A DNA stretch of 64,000 nt from Prochlorococcus sp. AG-409-D14 (GCA_003215895.1 QCJR01000002.1:1-64000); one strand, 5' to 3'; positions 9,090 to 18,122 are shown, counted from the first letter of the stretch. Numbers and translations are program-made. Notes: a model not told the origin generated them from the sequence alone.

Positions 9090-9224
9090 TTAGTTTTTAT
9101 GAGCAAAAAGGGATTTTTTATCTATCTCATCCCAAAAACTCGCAAGAGCAGCTTCCGAAAAAAGTTCGCGAATCTGCCAATTAATTTCAAAAGGCGTTTT
9201 AGCTTTTTTAAAGGAATCCTCCAT
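9090..9224 (-). CDS. Possible 44-residue protein
   Basis: A minus-strand frame too short for the ORF track. It opens with ATG at 9224 and reads MEDSFKKAKTPFEINWQIRE onward, with LFSEAALASFWDEIDKK near the end. The predicted peptide is amphipathic with two tryptophans and good codon use, unlike the poly-Lys/Phe translations of nearby non-coding DNA. No clear Shine-Dalgarno precedes it. I do not recognise the family. It could be a small real gene or the 3-prime end of a decayed longer one. Confidence 0.35.
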   Translation of the reverse strand: MEDSFKKAKTPFEINWQIRELFSEAALASFWDEIDKKSLFAHKN

Positions 9225-9758
9225 AAAGTCAATTAAATTTTCTGATAAAAAAAACTTAATTGCTTTTTAAAGAGTTGTCTAAAAAAAAAATATCTCATAA
9301 TAAAAATTTACTTAGAAAATCTAAAAAAAAAATTTCCAAAATAACTCAAATCAATCGATTCGCAACGTGATAAGTTCTCTTTCGAGAGATAGTTGTACAA
9401 TGTGATACTTTTCCACATTTTCCTTCTTTCCTCATATTACAAAAAGTTTTGTCCGCAAATTTTAACAAGAACTTTTTAATGTATCAAAAAATACAAAATC
9501 CTTGAGATTAGCTGCAGCGGCTAAGTTTTAGTGTTCATTTTTTTTTTGTAATTAATCCACTTATTCAATTGACATGAATCCTATTGAGATTTTTCATAAA
9601 TTATGAATTTTGTGGAAAAGTGGAAAAACCCATATTAATTTTTTAAATACTCTTTATTTATTTTCTTCATCTCCAAAAAAAGTTGGTTACAAATAAAGAA
9701 ATATTCAAGGTTAAAAGGAAAACAATTCAACAAGAGAAATTAGTTGCCACTAGATAAA
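9225..9758. other. AT-rich spacer with DnaA-box-like words
   Basis: No gene is evident. TTTTCCACA at 9409-9417 and its complement TGTGGAAAA at 9611-9619 match the DnaA box reported for Synechococcus, and AGTGGAAAA at 9619-9627 is a one-mismatch copy. A short TCTCT-TTCG-AGAGA hairpin lies at 9376-9389. The genes that usually flank a cyanobacterial origin (dnaN, recF) are not nearby, so I do not call an origin. Confidence 0.4.
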
Positions 9759-9911
9759 CTAGTCAATATAGCTTAGGCAAGCATGGGCTTCTTCTATCTC
9801 TTTAGTTAACAGTTCCAATTCATTTTCAAGATCATCAATTGTATTGAAGCCTAAAACTTCAATAGTTTCATTTCCTAGAGAATCTTCAAAAAATACTTTT
9901 TTCATAATCAT
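9759..9911 (-). CDS. Small acidic hypothetical protein, 50 residues
   Basis: A minus-strand ORF below the track cut-off. It starts at ATG 9911 (or the second ATG at 9905, giving MKKVFFEDSLG) and encodes an acidic peptide with NTIDDLENELELLTKEIEEA, which should form a helix or short coiled coil, ending HACLSYID. The initial beta-like KKVFFEDSLGNETIEVLGF followed by a helix looks like a folded mini-protein. No Shine-Dalgarno is obvious. I do not recognise the family. Composition is clearly protein-like compared with the surrounding spacer. Confidence 0.55.
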   Translation of the reverse strand: MIMKKVFFEDSLGNETIEVLGFNTIDDLENELELLTKEIEEAHACLSYID

Positions 9912-10052
9912 AAATTTTTAATAAAATAAATAATTAGTTATTAATTTCAATTATTTATGTTGAAAGTAAGTTTTGAAATAAGCCGCTGAATAAATTAATT
10001 TATTTTGCTGACGTTAAATCTGCAAAAGATAATTAGGAGTCATAGTGATTGT

Positions 10053-10283
10053 ATGCATAACCCTTTCTCCATTAACTGGAATAAAAACTGGACATTTCAA
10101 ATAGTACACATGGAAGGTGGCATTTATATAGAGGCAAAAGGACTTGGGGTTCTAATAAGAAAGCCTTTATTAGCAACTGAAAGTCCGTTTACCGCAGCTG
10201 ACAATTTAGTTTATAGGGAAGATAAAAATAGAAAATCTTTATTCAACTCTTGGAAATCAAAGGAAATCACTAGTTTTAATTAA
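10053..10283 (+). CDS. Conserved-looking hypothetical protein, 76 residues
   Basis: The track gives a TTG start at 10005, but the ATG at 10053 (MHNPFSINWNKNW) is a more natural start. The peptide includes WTFQIVHMEGGIYIEAKGLGVLIRKP, a beta-rich segment, and ends in a basic tail (NSWKSKEITSFN). No membrane segment or signal peptide is seen. I do not recognise it. It converges on lexA with a 12-base gap and marks the boundary between island and core genes. Confidence 0.6.
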   Translation: MHNPFSINWNKNWTFQIVHMEGGIYIEAKGLGVLIRKPLLATESPFTAADNLVYREDKNRKSLFNSWKSKEITSFN

Positions 10284-10295
10284 TTTTGAAAAAAG

Positions 10296-10904
10296 TTAAG
10301 TTTTTCTCCATACAGCTGCTAACTTTCCCTGAACATGTACTTGTTCAGCATCAATTTCTATAGGTTCATAAGATGTATTAGCAGCTTCTAAACGAACTAA
10401 ACTTCCATCGCGAAAAAAGTGTTTCAAAGTAGTTCCCAGGCCTGGGACCATGGCACTAACAATAGTACCGTTTCTCAAACGAGAAGGGTCATTAACAGGT
10501 TCCATTAACACCATATCTCCATCTGCAATAAAAGAATCAATCATTGAATCTCCATTTACCGTTAAAGCAAAAAGTCCTTTCAATTGAAGAACTGAATTTA
10601 AGTCAAGAGTTTCCTGTACATCATCAAAAGTTTCAACTAACCCCCCTGCAGCTATTGCTCCCAAAACAGGAACGCCTGAAATACTTTCCTCTATTAATTG
10701 CAGTGTTCTTGCCTGACCTTCTTGCCATTTTATCCAACCTTTTTGTTGTAAATGTCTTAGACGACTTTGGATTGGTGCTGGAGATCTAAGACCCATAGCT
10801 TGCATCATCTGCCTAATCGAAGGACTGTGATGATGATCTCCTATGAAATCGACTAGCCAGTCATAGAGTTCTTGTTGAGCAGTAGTTAGAGCTTCTTCTG
10901 GCAT
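10296..10904 (-). CDS. lexA: LexA family repressor
   Basis: LexA represses its own and other genes and in many bacteria self-cleaves when RecA is activated. The N-terminal winged-helix DNA-binding part is followed by GAIAAGGLVE containing the Ala-Gly cleavage site, GDSMIDSF with the catalytic Ser, and GTTLKHFF with the catalytic Lys. I chose the ATG at 10904 (MPEEALTTAQQELYDWL), ten codons inside the track ORF, because LexA proteins begin this way and because the ten extra codons overlap two operator-like palindromes. All autoproteolysis residues are present, which is not true of every cyanobacterial LexA. It lies downstream of argF on the same strand. Confidence 0.93.
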   Translation of the reverse strand: MPEEALTTAQQELYDWLVDFIGDHHHSPSIRQMMQAMGLRSPAPIQSRLRHLQQKGWIKWQEGQARTLQLIEESISGVPVLGAIAAGGLVETFDDVQETLDLNSVLQLKGLFALTVNGDSMIDSFIADGDMVLMEPVNDPSRLRNGTIVSAMVPGLGTTLKHFFRDGSLVRLEAANTSYEPIEIDAEQVHVQGKLAAVWRKT

Positions 10905-10916
10905 TCGAATAAATTG

Positions 10917-10946
10917 AGTACATATGTCCTTCAATACATATGTACC
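10917..10946 (-). promoter_or_regulatory. Double LexA-box-like operator upstream of lexA
   Basis: AGTACATATGTCC (10917-10929) and ATACATATGTACC (10934-10946) each contain the palindromic core ACATATGT and each differ at one position from the cyanobacterial LexA consensus RGTACNNNDGTWCB. They lie just before the ATG at 10904, the expected place for autorepression. Confidence 0.6.
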
Positions 10947-10969
10947 TAAAATACATCAACATCGCAACC

Positions 10970-11926
10970 CTAAAGTCCTCCAAGTTGAACGGCGAGTAAA
11001 GCTTGCTGAACATGAAGCCGATTTTCAGCTTGATTAAAAACATGATCACTTTGGCTCTCTAAAGCCTCTTCTGTAATTTCTTCTCCTCTATGAGCAGGCA
11101 AACAATGCAAAACAATAACTTCATCATCTGCAAGCCCTATTAATTTTTGATCAACTTTATATTTTTCAAAAATTTCTTTCCTCTTTATATGTTCTTCCTC
11201 TTGCCCCATAGAAGCCCAAACATCTGTATAAATCACTTGAGCTTCTTTGACGGCTTTTAAAGGGTTATTACAAATAGATATTTTCGAACCGAATTCCGAA
11301 AGTGATTCCGCCTTTTCTGCGATATGAGAGTCTGCTTCAAAACCCTTTGGTGAACAAATTTTCACATTAACTCCCAACATTGATCCGCATAGCATCAAGG
11401 AATTAGCAACATTATTTCCATCTCCAATGTAAGTAAGATTTATTCCTTTTAGCTTCCCAAATTTTTCCTGAATTGTTAAATAATCAGCTAGCGCCTGACA
11501 AGGATGTTCAAGATCAGTTAAAGCATTGATGACAGGAATAGTAGACCACTCTGCATATTCTTCTAATTCTTGCTGGGAAAAAGTCCTAATTGCTAATGCA
11601 TCGCAATAGCGACTCAAAACCCTTGCGGTATCTTTAATAGGTTCACCTCTTCCAAGTTGTGTGTTTTGAGGGTTTAAATCAACTGTCTGTCCTCCCAATC
11701 TTGCCATTGCTACTTGAAAACTCACTCTTGTCCTAGTAGAGGCTTTTTTGAATATCAATCCAAGTACTCTATTACCAAGATCTATCCTTCTATTACCTGT
11801 TTTTAGCTCTTTAGCTAATTCAAATAAAGCTAAAACCTGATCACTCTTTAAATCGGATGAAGAAAGGAAATCGTTGTTACTAAAAGTGCTTAATTTAGAG
11901 GCTAAGCCTATGGGTGATGAGGGCAT
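10970..11926 (-). CDS. argF: Ornithine carbamoyltransferase
   Basis: Makes citrulline from ornithine and carbamoyl phosphate in arginine synthesis. 318 residues, normal length. The carbamoyl-phosphate site STRTR is at 63-67, HPCQ at 141-144 and the ornithine-site HCLPAHRGEE from 274. The ATG start gives MPSSPIGLASKLSTF. It is 55 bases downstream of ftsH on the same strand and 35 bases before the LexA boxes, so read-through into lexA is possible. Confidence 0.96.
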   Translation of the reverse strand: MPSSPIGLASKLSTFSNNDFLSSSDLKSDQVLALFELAKELKTGNRRIDLGNRVLGLIFKKASTRTRVSFQVAMARLGGQTVDLNPQNTQLGRGEPIKDTARVLSRYCDALAIRTFSQQELEEYAEWSTIPVINALTDLEHPCQALADYLTIQEKFGKLKGINLTYIGDGNNVANSLMLCGSMLGVNVKICSPKGFEADSHIAEKAESLSEFGSKISICNNPLKAVKEAQVIYTDVWASMGQEEEHIKRKEIFEKYKVDQKLIGLADDEVIVLHCLPAHRGEEITEEALESQSDHVFNQAENRLHVQQALLAVQLGGL

Positions 11927-11981
11927 AAAATAAGCCTCAAATATCCTTTATCGGAGATAAAGGATATAAAAGTCAAGTGTT

Positions 11982-13856
11982 TTAATTTAAAACTTTTTCA
12001 GGCATTACACTACTTGACAACATTTCTTTAAGTTCATCTCCCTCTATAACTTCCTTTTCGAGGATCTTTTGAGAAATATCTTCCAATAATGAAAGATTAT
12101 TCTTAAGAATGTTTAAGGCATTTTCGTGAGCATCATCTACCAAACTCCTGACTTCTTTATCAATAGCTTGAGCGGTTGCATCACTTAGTTCTCTTCTTGG
12201 ATTGTTATTACCACCAAGGAACTGACCACCTCCCTGCTTGTCATATGCCAGAGGGCCCAAAATATCACTCATACCATAGGTCCCGACCATTTGCTCTGCA
12301 AGATCGGTAGCTCTCTGCAGGTCATTTGATGCTCCAGTAGTAATTTTCCCAAAAATTATTTCTTCTGCAGATCTCCCACCAAGGAGAGTAGCTATTTGTC
12401 CTTGTAAATCTTCTTTTGAATTTAAAAATCTTTCTTCAGTAGGCAATTGAAGAGTATATCCCAAAGCACTCATTCCCCTAGGAACTATAGATATTTTTGC
12501 GACTTTGCTTCCTCCAGGCATTAGGTGACCAACTATTGCATGTCCAACTTCATGATAAGCAACGATCTTTTTCTCATCGTCTTGCAATACTCTGCTTTTT
12601 TTCTCTAATCCAGCAACTACTCTTTCAATTGCTTCATTGAGGTCCTTTTGTTCGACTGATTTTCTTTTCCCTCGAGCAGCCAAAAGAGCTGCTTCATTTA
12701 CCATGTTCGCCAAGTCAGCACCAGCAAACCCGCTGGTTGCCTGAGCAATTCGATCTAGATCAATTTCATTAGATAATTTTACTTTCTTTGTGTAAATTTC
12801 CAAAATTGTTTTTCTTCCAGATAGATCAGGTCTATCCACAAGTACTTGTCTATCAAATCTACCTGGGCGAAGCAAGGCTGCGTCTAAGACTTCAGGTTGG
12901 TTAGTAGCCGCAAGAACGATTACTGGTTTATCAGTTGACGCAAACCCATCCATTTCAGTAAGAAGTTGGTTCAGAGTCTGCTCTCTTTCATCATTTCCAC
13001 CAACAACACCCATTGATCCTGATCTGCTTTTTCCTATTGCATCAAGTTCGTCAATGAAGATTATGCAAGGTGCTTTTTTCTTGGCTTGCTCAAATAAATC
13101 CCTAACCCTAGCTGCACCAGCCCCAACAAATAGTTCTACAAATTCTGAACCAGAGATAATGAAGAAAGGTACTTCTGCTTCGCCTGCTACTGCTTTGGAT
13201 AGGAGAGTTTTACCAGTTCCTGGAGGACCTACAAGCAGGACGCCTTTAGGGATCCTTGCTCCAATGTCTGAATATCTCTGAGGTTTTTTAAGGAAATCAA
13301 CAATTTCTGTTAATTCGTCTTTTGCCTCATCAACTCCTGCTACATCTTCGAAAGTAACTTTTGATTCATCATCAGGAACATAAACTTTAGCTTTACTTTT
13401 GGTGAAACTAAGAGCTCCTTGAGCTCCTCCTCCTCCCATACTTCTGCGTGCAAAAAACTGTAAGACAAGAATAAATATCAGAGGTGGTACAACCCAACTT
13501 AAAATTGTAGTAAATATGTTTGGTTTCTTGGGAGGTGCAGCTGCAAATTCAACACCTTTTTTCTCCAGTCTTTGAGGTAACTCCATATCAAAAATTGGAG
13601 TCGTTGCAAGAACAGATGGAGCTCCTTCTTCTGCCGTAGAAAGTTCGTATCTAATTTGATCTTGCGTTATGTATGCGCGTTTAACTTCACCATCATCTAC
13701 TTGATTAATGAAAAGCGAATAAGGAACTCTTGGTACTTGCGTGTTTTGGCTTGGGAAAAAACTACTAAAGAGAAGAAGCGCTCCAAAACCTATAAGAACT
13801 AAATTAATTATTCCAAAACGCCTATTTGGTTGATTTTCATCCTGTCGTATTGGCAT
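11982..13856 (-). CDS. ftsH: ATP-dependent zinc metalloprotease FtsH
   Basis: Membrane-bound AAA protease; cyanobacterial members degrade damaged membrane proteins, including photosystem II D1. 624 residues: membrane segment at about 15-33, short periplasmic/lumenal part, second segment at about 115-135, Walker A GPPGTGKT (210-217), Walker B FIDELDAIG (267-275), second region of homology near 320-338 and the zinc site HEVGH (435-439). The C terminus is a normal peptidase tail. Cyanobacteria carry several FtsH paralogues; which one this is cannot be settled by eye. Confidence 0.96.
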   Translation of the reverse strand: MPIRQDENQPNRRFGIINLVLIGFGALLLFSSFFPSQNTQVPRVPYSLFINQVDDGEVKRAYITQDQIRYELSTAEEGAPSVLATTPIFDMELPQRLEKKGVEFAAAPPKKPNIFTTILSWVVPPLIFILVLQFFARRSMGGGGAQGALSFTKSKAKVYVPDDESKVTFEDVAGVDEAKDELTEIVDFLKKPQRYSDIGARIPKGVLLVGPPGTGKTLLSKAVAGEAEVPFFIISGSEFVELFVGAGAARVRDLFEQAKKKAPCIIFIDELDAIGKSRSGSMGVVGGNDEREQTLNQLLTEMDGFASTDKPVIVLAATNQPEVLDAALLRPGRFDRQVLVDRPDLSGRKTILEIYTKKVKLSNEIDLDRIAQATSGFAGADLANMVNEAALLAARGKRKSVEQKDLNEAIERVVAGLEKKSRVLQDDEKKIVAYHEVGHAIVGHLMPGGSKVAKISIVPRGMSALGYTLQLPTEERFLNSKEDLQGQIATLLGGRSAEEIIFGKITTGASNDLQRATDLAEQMVGTYGMSDILGPLAYDKQGGGQFLGGNNNPRRELSDATAQAIDKEVRSLVDDAHENALNILKNNLSLLEDISQKILEKEVIEGDELKEMLSSSVMPEKVLN

Positions 13857-13879
13857 TAGCTAAAATTTAATTCCTTCTA

Positions 13880-13917
13880 AGTTAATCAATTTTTATACCA
13901 AATCGACTTGATTAACT
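13880..13917. promoter_or_regulatory. Inverted repeat upstream of ftsH
   Basis: AGTTAATCAA (13880-13889) and TTGATTAACT (13908-13917) form perfect 10-bp arms around an 18-base spacer, 24 bases before the ftsH start and within the 105-base gap to ribD. It could be an operator or a leader hairpin; no regulator is known to me for this sequence. Confidence 0.35.
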
Positions 13918-13961
13918 GGAGGGAGATCCGAACGAATATCTAATACTAAAAAATTACCCCC

Positions 13962-15056
13962 CTAAAAAATTAGTCTCCAACAAAGATCTTCTCCTTTTCG
14001 ATCTAAAAAAGAATGTTGCAATTTGTAGGTAGAACTTATTGATTCAAATCCAAAACTGTTCAAAGGGCTCATTGCAGACTTTCCTCCAATTAGTTTGGGT
14101 GCAACAAAAACTACTAATTCCTGGACACAATTGGCCTCAATTGCACTTGTAGCTAATTCGGGGCCGCATTCCCAAAGAATTTTATTACAGCCTTTTTTCG
14201 CTAATGAATTAAGCAATTCTGATGGATCATTCGAATTTAATCTCAATTTCTCTGGGCCATCTGGCAAACCAAAGAAGAAAGCTTCATCCCCATCTGGCCC
14301 ATACGCAATTATTGTTCTGGCAATTTTGGTATCCCAAAGTTTTGAAGATTTAGGTAAATCCAATGACCTTGAGAAAATGACCCTTAAAGGTTCAAGATTT
14401 GATTTTCCCCTTGAAGTCAAAAGAGGATTATCTACTCGAACTGTTCCTCCTCCTACTATTACTGCATCACATTTAGATCTGATTTGATGAACCGAATTCC
14501 TCGCCGGACTATCGGTAATCCACTTACTGCATCCATTTGGCAAACCAATTCTTCCATCTAAGCTCATTGCCCATTTAAGAATTCCCCAAGGGCGACCATG
14601 ACGAACTCGAAAACTAAATTCGCGATTAATTGATTCACATTCTTGAGTCAAAACCCCCTCAATAACTTCAAGTCCAGAGTCTTTTAATCTTGAAATTCCA
14701 TTACCTGAAACTCTTGGATCAGGGTCAATCATCCCAACTACAACTCTTTTCAAACCTGCTTTTATTATTGCTTCTGTACAAGGAGGGGTTAACCCTTGAT
14801 GGCAGCAGGGTTCTAAGGTTACTACGATAGTTCCATCAACCGATTTCTCTCTTGCTTGAGTAAGTGCTTCTATTTCTGCATGAGGTTTCCCTACTCCCGT
14901 ATGAAATCCCTCTCCAACAAGCCTTCCATTTGCATCCAAAACGATTGCTCCCACAAGTGGATTTGGGCTTGTCCTCCCTTCAGCTAACAACGCCAGTTGG
15001 ATTGAGCGTCTCATCCAAGGCACCCATATTTTTTGATGATCAGGCAAATTAATCAT
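13962..15056 (-). CDS. ribD: Bifunctional riboflavin deaminase/reductase RibD
   Basis: Catalyses the deamination and side-chain reduction steps early in riboflavin synthesis. The N-terminal deaminase has HAE (59-61) and PCCHQGLTPPC (83-93), the zinc site. The C-terminal reductase domain (about 150-360) has RPWGILKWAMSLDGRIG and VGGGTVRVDNPLLTSR. 364 residues, normal length. It starts two bases after the DUF3122-like gene ends, so they are probably one operon. ribF lies 5.6 kb away on the plus strand. Confidence 0.95.
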   Translation of the reverse strand: MINLPDHQKIWVPWMRRSIQLALLAEGRTSPNPLVGAIVLDANGRLVGEGFHTGVGKPHAEIEALTQAREKSVDGTIVVTLEPCCHQGLTPPCTEAIIKAGLKRVVVGMIDPDPRVSGNGISRLKDSGLEVIEGVLTQECESINREFSFRVRHGRPWGILKWAMSLDGRIGLPNGCSKWITDSPARNSVHQIRSKCDAVIVGGGTVRVDNPLLTSRGKSNLEPLRVIFSRSLDLPKSSKLWDTKIARTIIAYGPDGDEAFFFGLPDGPEKLRLNSNDPSELLNSLAKKGCNKILWECGPELATSAIEANCVQELVVFVAPKLIGGKSAMSPLNSFGFESISSTYKLQHSFLDRKGEDLCWRLIF

Positions 15057-15058
15057 TT

Positions 15059-15553
15059 TTATTCAGCCAATGATCTCCATTCAGCCACTAAGTATGGCGG
15101 GATTGGTAAATCTTTTATCAAGCCTGACAAGCTGAGTCTTAAAGGTCTATTTTTATCCAACTCAGCAATCAAAGGGCTTAAATCAAATTCTGCAGCGGAG
15201 TCATTCAATGATTCAACTTTGATTTTACTAATTCTTGTTATGTCTTTTAGATCCCAAGACTTTCTCCCTGAGTTAACTATCAAGTTAGTTGGATGATCAA
15301 TCCTTAATGATCCTGGATAACCCACAATTCTTAAAATTAAATTCTTGGACTCTTTGGAACTTGGGTAGACGATAATTTGCCAAGTTTGGTAATCCAAGTC
15401 TTTGAGGCTCTCTAAGCTTCTTTTAATCTCTTTTTTCTGATTATTTAAAGTGACTTTTGAATCTGCATAGCTTTTAGTCACGCTAGTAAAAAAACAACAA
15501 TAAATTAAAAGAAAAGAAATTATTAGCCGAAAGAAATCACGAAATCCCTCCAT
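15059..15553 (-). CDS. Secreted DUF3122-like protein
   Basis: I place the start at ATG 15553 (MEGFRDFFRLIISFLLIYCC), 12 codons inside the track ORF; this leaves a 17-base overlap with the upstream gene. The first about 30 residues are a signal peptide ending near KSYADS. The mature part contains SLKDLDYQTWQIIVYPS, LILRIVGYPG and PIPPYLVAEWRSL, resembling the cyanobacterial DUF3122 family of unknown function. Likely periplasmic or lumenal. It sits between a small unknown gene and ribD on one strand. No enzymatic motif is visible. Confidence 0.75.
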   Translation of the reverse strand: MEGFRDFFRLIISFLLIYCCFFTSVTKSYADSKVTLNNQKKEIKRSLESLKDLDYQTWQIIVYPSSKESKNLILRIVGYPGSLRIDHPTNLIVNSGRKSWDLKDITRISKIKVESLNDSAAEFDLSPLIAELDKNRPLRLSLSGLIKDLPIPPYLVAEWRSLAE

Positions 15554-15824
15554 CACTAATATCGTAATCTTCCGATTGAAGTAGTGCATCCAATGCTATT
15601 GCTGAACGAACGAGTGACTGATATTTCTTAATGATACGTTGGTTACGTTCAACTATTTTGGAGGGATCATATTTTTTTGAATGATTAGTAGGATTTTTAA
15701 AGACTTGAACACCTTCATCCATTAATTCTAAATCTTTTTGTTGTTTAATCAGAGCGATCAAAATTTCATGCCGTCGGGATCTTCTTGTTAAGTGTTCCTC
15801 GTTTTCATTTTTTTTAAGATTCAC
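15537..15824 (-). CDS. Hypothetical charged protein, 95 residues
   Basis: Highly charged and predicted mostly helical: NENEEHLTRRSRRHEILIALIKQQ, then IVERNQRIIKKYQSLVRSAIALDALLQ. No membrane segment, cysteine motif or catalytic signature. Its end overlaps the start of the secreted DUF3122-like gene, indicating translational coupling. I do not recognise the family; its place in a cyanobacterial operon suggests a real gene. Confidence 0.65.
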   Translation of the reverse strand: MNLKKNENEEHLTRRSRRHEILIALIKQQKDLELMDEGVQVFKNPTNHSKKYDPSKIVERNQRIIKKYQSLVRSAIALDALLQSEDYDISDGGIS

Positions 15825-15922
15825 AAAACTTTTAAACTAGCTATTGAAGTTTTAGTTGATTTTAATCAAAAAAATAGTAAAGCTATAAAAAAGAAATTTT
15901 TCTGAGTCCATTTATTTAAACC

Positions 15923-17209
15923 ATGCCTAATGAGTCAAAGCAAATACACGTAATAGGAATTGATAGTTCAAATGTTGAAAGTTTTTTTGAAGCTAAAAAA
16001 AACTCAATCTTTAAAGCCGAGAGAATCACTGGTCCACAAAGAATTTTAGATTCATTCAAAACTTGGTTAAAGGATAAAAATATAGAAAATCGTAAATTTG
16101 AGTTCATTTTTACTGACAAACTAAATGATTTTATTGATCAATTAAAAAAAGAAGAGAAAAAAACAATTGTTTTTTCTGGTGGTGATCCTCTTTGGTTTGG
16201 AATTGGTAGATTATTAGTTCAAAACTTTCCATTATCAAAAATTTATTTTGAGCCTGCCGCTACCTCTTTCCAACTGGCTTTTTCCAGACTTGGGAAACCT
16301 TGGCAAAATACAAAATGGATCAGTTTACATGGAAGAGATCCGCTTCCATTTGAAAAAGCAATTAAAAAGCTTCCTTCCTCACTTGTAGTTTTAACTGACC
16401 CAAATAAGGAGGGGGCTAAAGAAGTTTTTCAATTACTTCATTCACTGGGGCTTGAGGGAAAATATGAATTTTGGACTTTTGAAAGGCTTGGATATCAGAA
16501 TGAAAGAATCTTAGAAATTAATTCAATTGAAGATTTCCCGACAAATATAGATCCATTGCATCTTGTTATTCTTTTTGAGAAAGGCAAGCAGCTAATAAAA
16601 TCAAAAAATTTACCTTTATTTGGAATTGATGATTCGGTCTTCCTTCAAAACTCAGATTGCCCTGGTTTAATGACAAAAAGAGAAGTTAGAGTCCAAATTC
16701 TTGCCGATCTTAATATCCCAAAAAAAGGGGTCATTTGGGATATAGGTAGTGGTGTTGGGAGTATCGGTTTAGAAGCATTAAGAATATCTCCAAGCTTAAA
16801 GTTATTATCTATTGATAAAAGAATTGGAAGTAAAAATATTATCGAAGAAAATGCAAAAAGGCTTAATGTTTATCCATCTTTAATAATTGAAGATGAAGTT
16901 TTAAATATATTTAAAGAAAATAAAATTCCAAATAATCTTTTACATCCAGATAGAGTAATTATTGGAGGAGGGGGGTCAAGATCAGATTTGATTATTGAAG
17001 AAGTATTAAAGAAAGTAAATAGTTTCTGTATTATACTTATACCCTTGATTTCATTAAAGTCTATATCAAAAATAGAGTCGATTTTAAAACCTAAAGTTAA
17101 CAAGTTATCTATTAGTCAACATCAATCATATAGAGGTGTATCTATTGGAGAAGACATAAGATTATCACCCTTAAATCCTGTTTTTATTTTAAAAGGGGAG
17201 ATTCAATAA
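15923..17209 (+). CDS. cbiET: Precorrin-6Y methylase/decarboxylase, CbiE-CbiT fusion
   Basis: Cobalamin synthesis enzyme (CobL type) that methylates the corrin ring at C5 and C15 and decarboxylates the C12 acetate. The CbiE half has SGGDPLWFGIG (85-95) and WISLHGRDP (132-140). The CbiT half begins near 245 with DIGSGVGSIGLEAL (273-286), the SAM-binding glycine loop, and ends with RVIIGGGGSRSDLIIEEVL. 428 residues fits a two-domain fusion. It converges with nadK, with only four bases between stops. cbiB at the window end belongs to the same pathway. Confidence 0.9.
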   Translation: MPNESKQIHVIGIDSSNVESFFEAKKNSIFKAERITGPQRILDSFKTWLKDKNIENRKFEFIFTDKLNDFIDQLKKEEKKTIVFSGGDPLWFGIGRLLVQNFPLSKIYFEPAATSFQLAFSRLGKPWQNTKWISLHGRDPLPFEKAIKKLPSSLVVLTDPNKEGAKEVFQLLHSLGLEGKYEFWTFERLGYQNERILEINSIEDFPTNIDPLHLVILFEKGKQLIKSKNLPLFGIDDSVFLQNSDCPGLMTKREVRVQILADLNIPKKGVIWDIGSGVGSIGLEALRISPSLKLLSIDKRIGSKNIIEENAKRLNVYPSLIIEDEVLNIFKENKIPNNLLHPDRVIIGGGGSRSDLIIEEVLKKVNSFCIILIPLISLKSISKIESILKPKVNKLSISQHQSYRGVSIGEDIRLSPLNPVFILKGEIQ

Positions 17210-17213
17210 TTTT

Positions 17214-18122
17214 TTATGTTTTATCAGGTTTCGCAACGTGGGGTAATCCCCAACCTAATTTATTTCTTAAAACCTGAAAGAACTCATGATCTGAAAGTCT
17301 AATGAACCTAACTGGATGATCACTTTTTCTGATTAAAACCCTATCCTCTGGCCAAACATAACAGCCTGCACTACCGTCTACTACCATCATTAATCTTTCG
17401 GGTGTAGCAGGGAAAACTGTTACTGGTTCTTCATTGCTAAATACAAGAGCTCTTGAGGCCAATGAATGAGGAGATACAGGAGTAAGTTGCAAAACCGGGC
17501 AATCTGGAGTAATCACAGGCCCCCCAGCACTAAGTGAATAAGCTGTTGAGCCAGTAGGAGTAGAGAGAATTACACCATCTGCAGAAATATCGACGGGTGC
17601 GTGCCTACCAACAGAAATTTCAAAATGACACATGCTTGTCATAGGTTCTCTATGTAATGCCATTTCATTGAGGCAAAGAACTTCCCACCTACATTGATCA
17701 CCTCTCATAACACTCACTACTAGGCTTGTTCTATCCTCAATATTCCATTGCCTTTCAACTATATGTTTGAAAATTTTATCTATATCTGAAAGATACGCCT
17801 CAGCTAAAAACCCTAAATGTCCTGTATTTACAGTGAGGATAGGAATTCCCAATGGTGCTGTTTGTCTTGCTGCAGACAAGACAGTCCCATCCCCTCCTAA
17901 TACAACTGCAAACAAAATTGAAGAATCAAATCCATCTGGAATACAAGAGTTATATCCTTGTGAGCTCATATATTGATCAGGATTAGTAAAACCTAATAAA
18001 CCGCCTGCACTACTAACTCTGACAACATCAAAACCAGAATCTTCTAGTTTCTTATGAAAAGTTTTTGCTGTCTTAACAGCAAGATCTTTCCCATCATTAA
18101 CGATCAGTCCTACTCGGGGCAC
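17214..18122 (-). CDS. nadK: NAD kinase
   Basis: Phosphorylates NAD to NADP. 302 residues with the family signatures [11 protein letters not shown] (about 74-84), [34 protein letters not shown] and [10 protein letters not shown]. Cyanobacteria often have two NAD kinases; this one cannot be assigned to a subgroup by eye. Starts with ATG at 18122; 95 bases separate it from pheS on the same strand. Confidence 0.95.
   Translation of the reverse strand: MPRVGLIVNDGKDLAVKTAKTFHKKLEDSGFDVVRVSSAGGLLGFTNPDQYMSSQGYNSCIPDGFDSSILFAVVLGGDGTVLSAARQTAPLGIPILTVNTGHLGFLAEAYLSDIDKIFKHIVERQWNIEDRTSLVVSVMRGDQCRWEVLCLNEMALHREPMTSMCHFEISVGRHAPVDISADGVILSTPTGSTAYSLSAGGPVITPDCPVLQLTPVSPHSLASRALVFSNEEPVTVFPATPERLMMVVDGSAGCYVWPEDRVLIRKSDHPVRFIRLSDHEFFQVLRNKLGWGLPHVAKPDKT

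Noticed and set aside
8430-9758. Chromosomal replication origin
   Set aside because: Only two perfect DnaA-like boxes, no dnaN or recF nearby, and such words also occur by chance in coding DNA (for example near 42,085).
1-10295. Prophage or transposon
   Set aside because: No integrase, transposase, terminal repeats or tRNA attachment site seen; the region looks like an island defined only by content and spacing.
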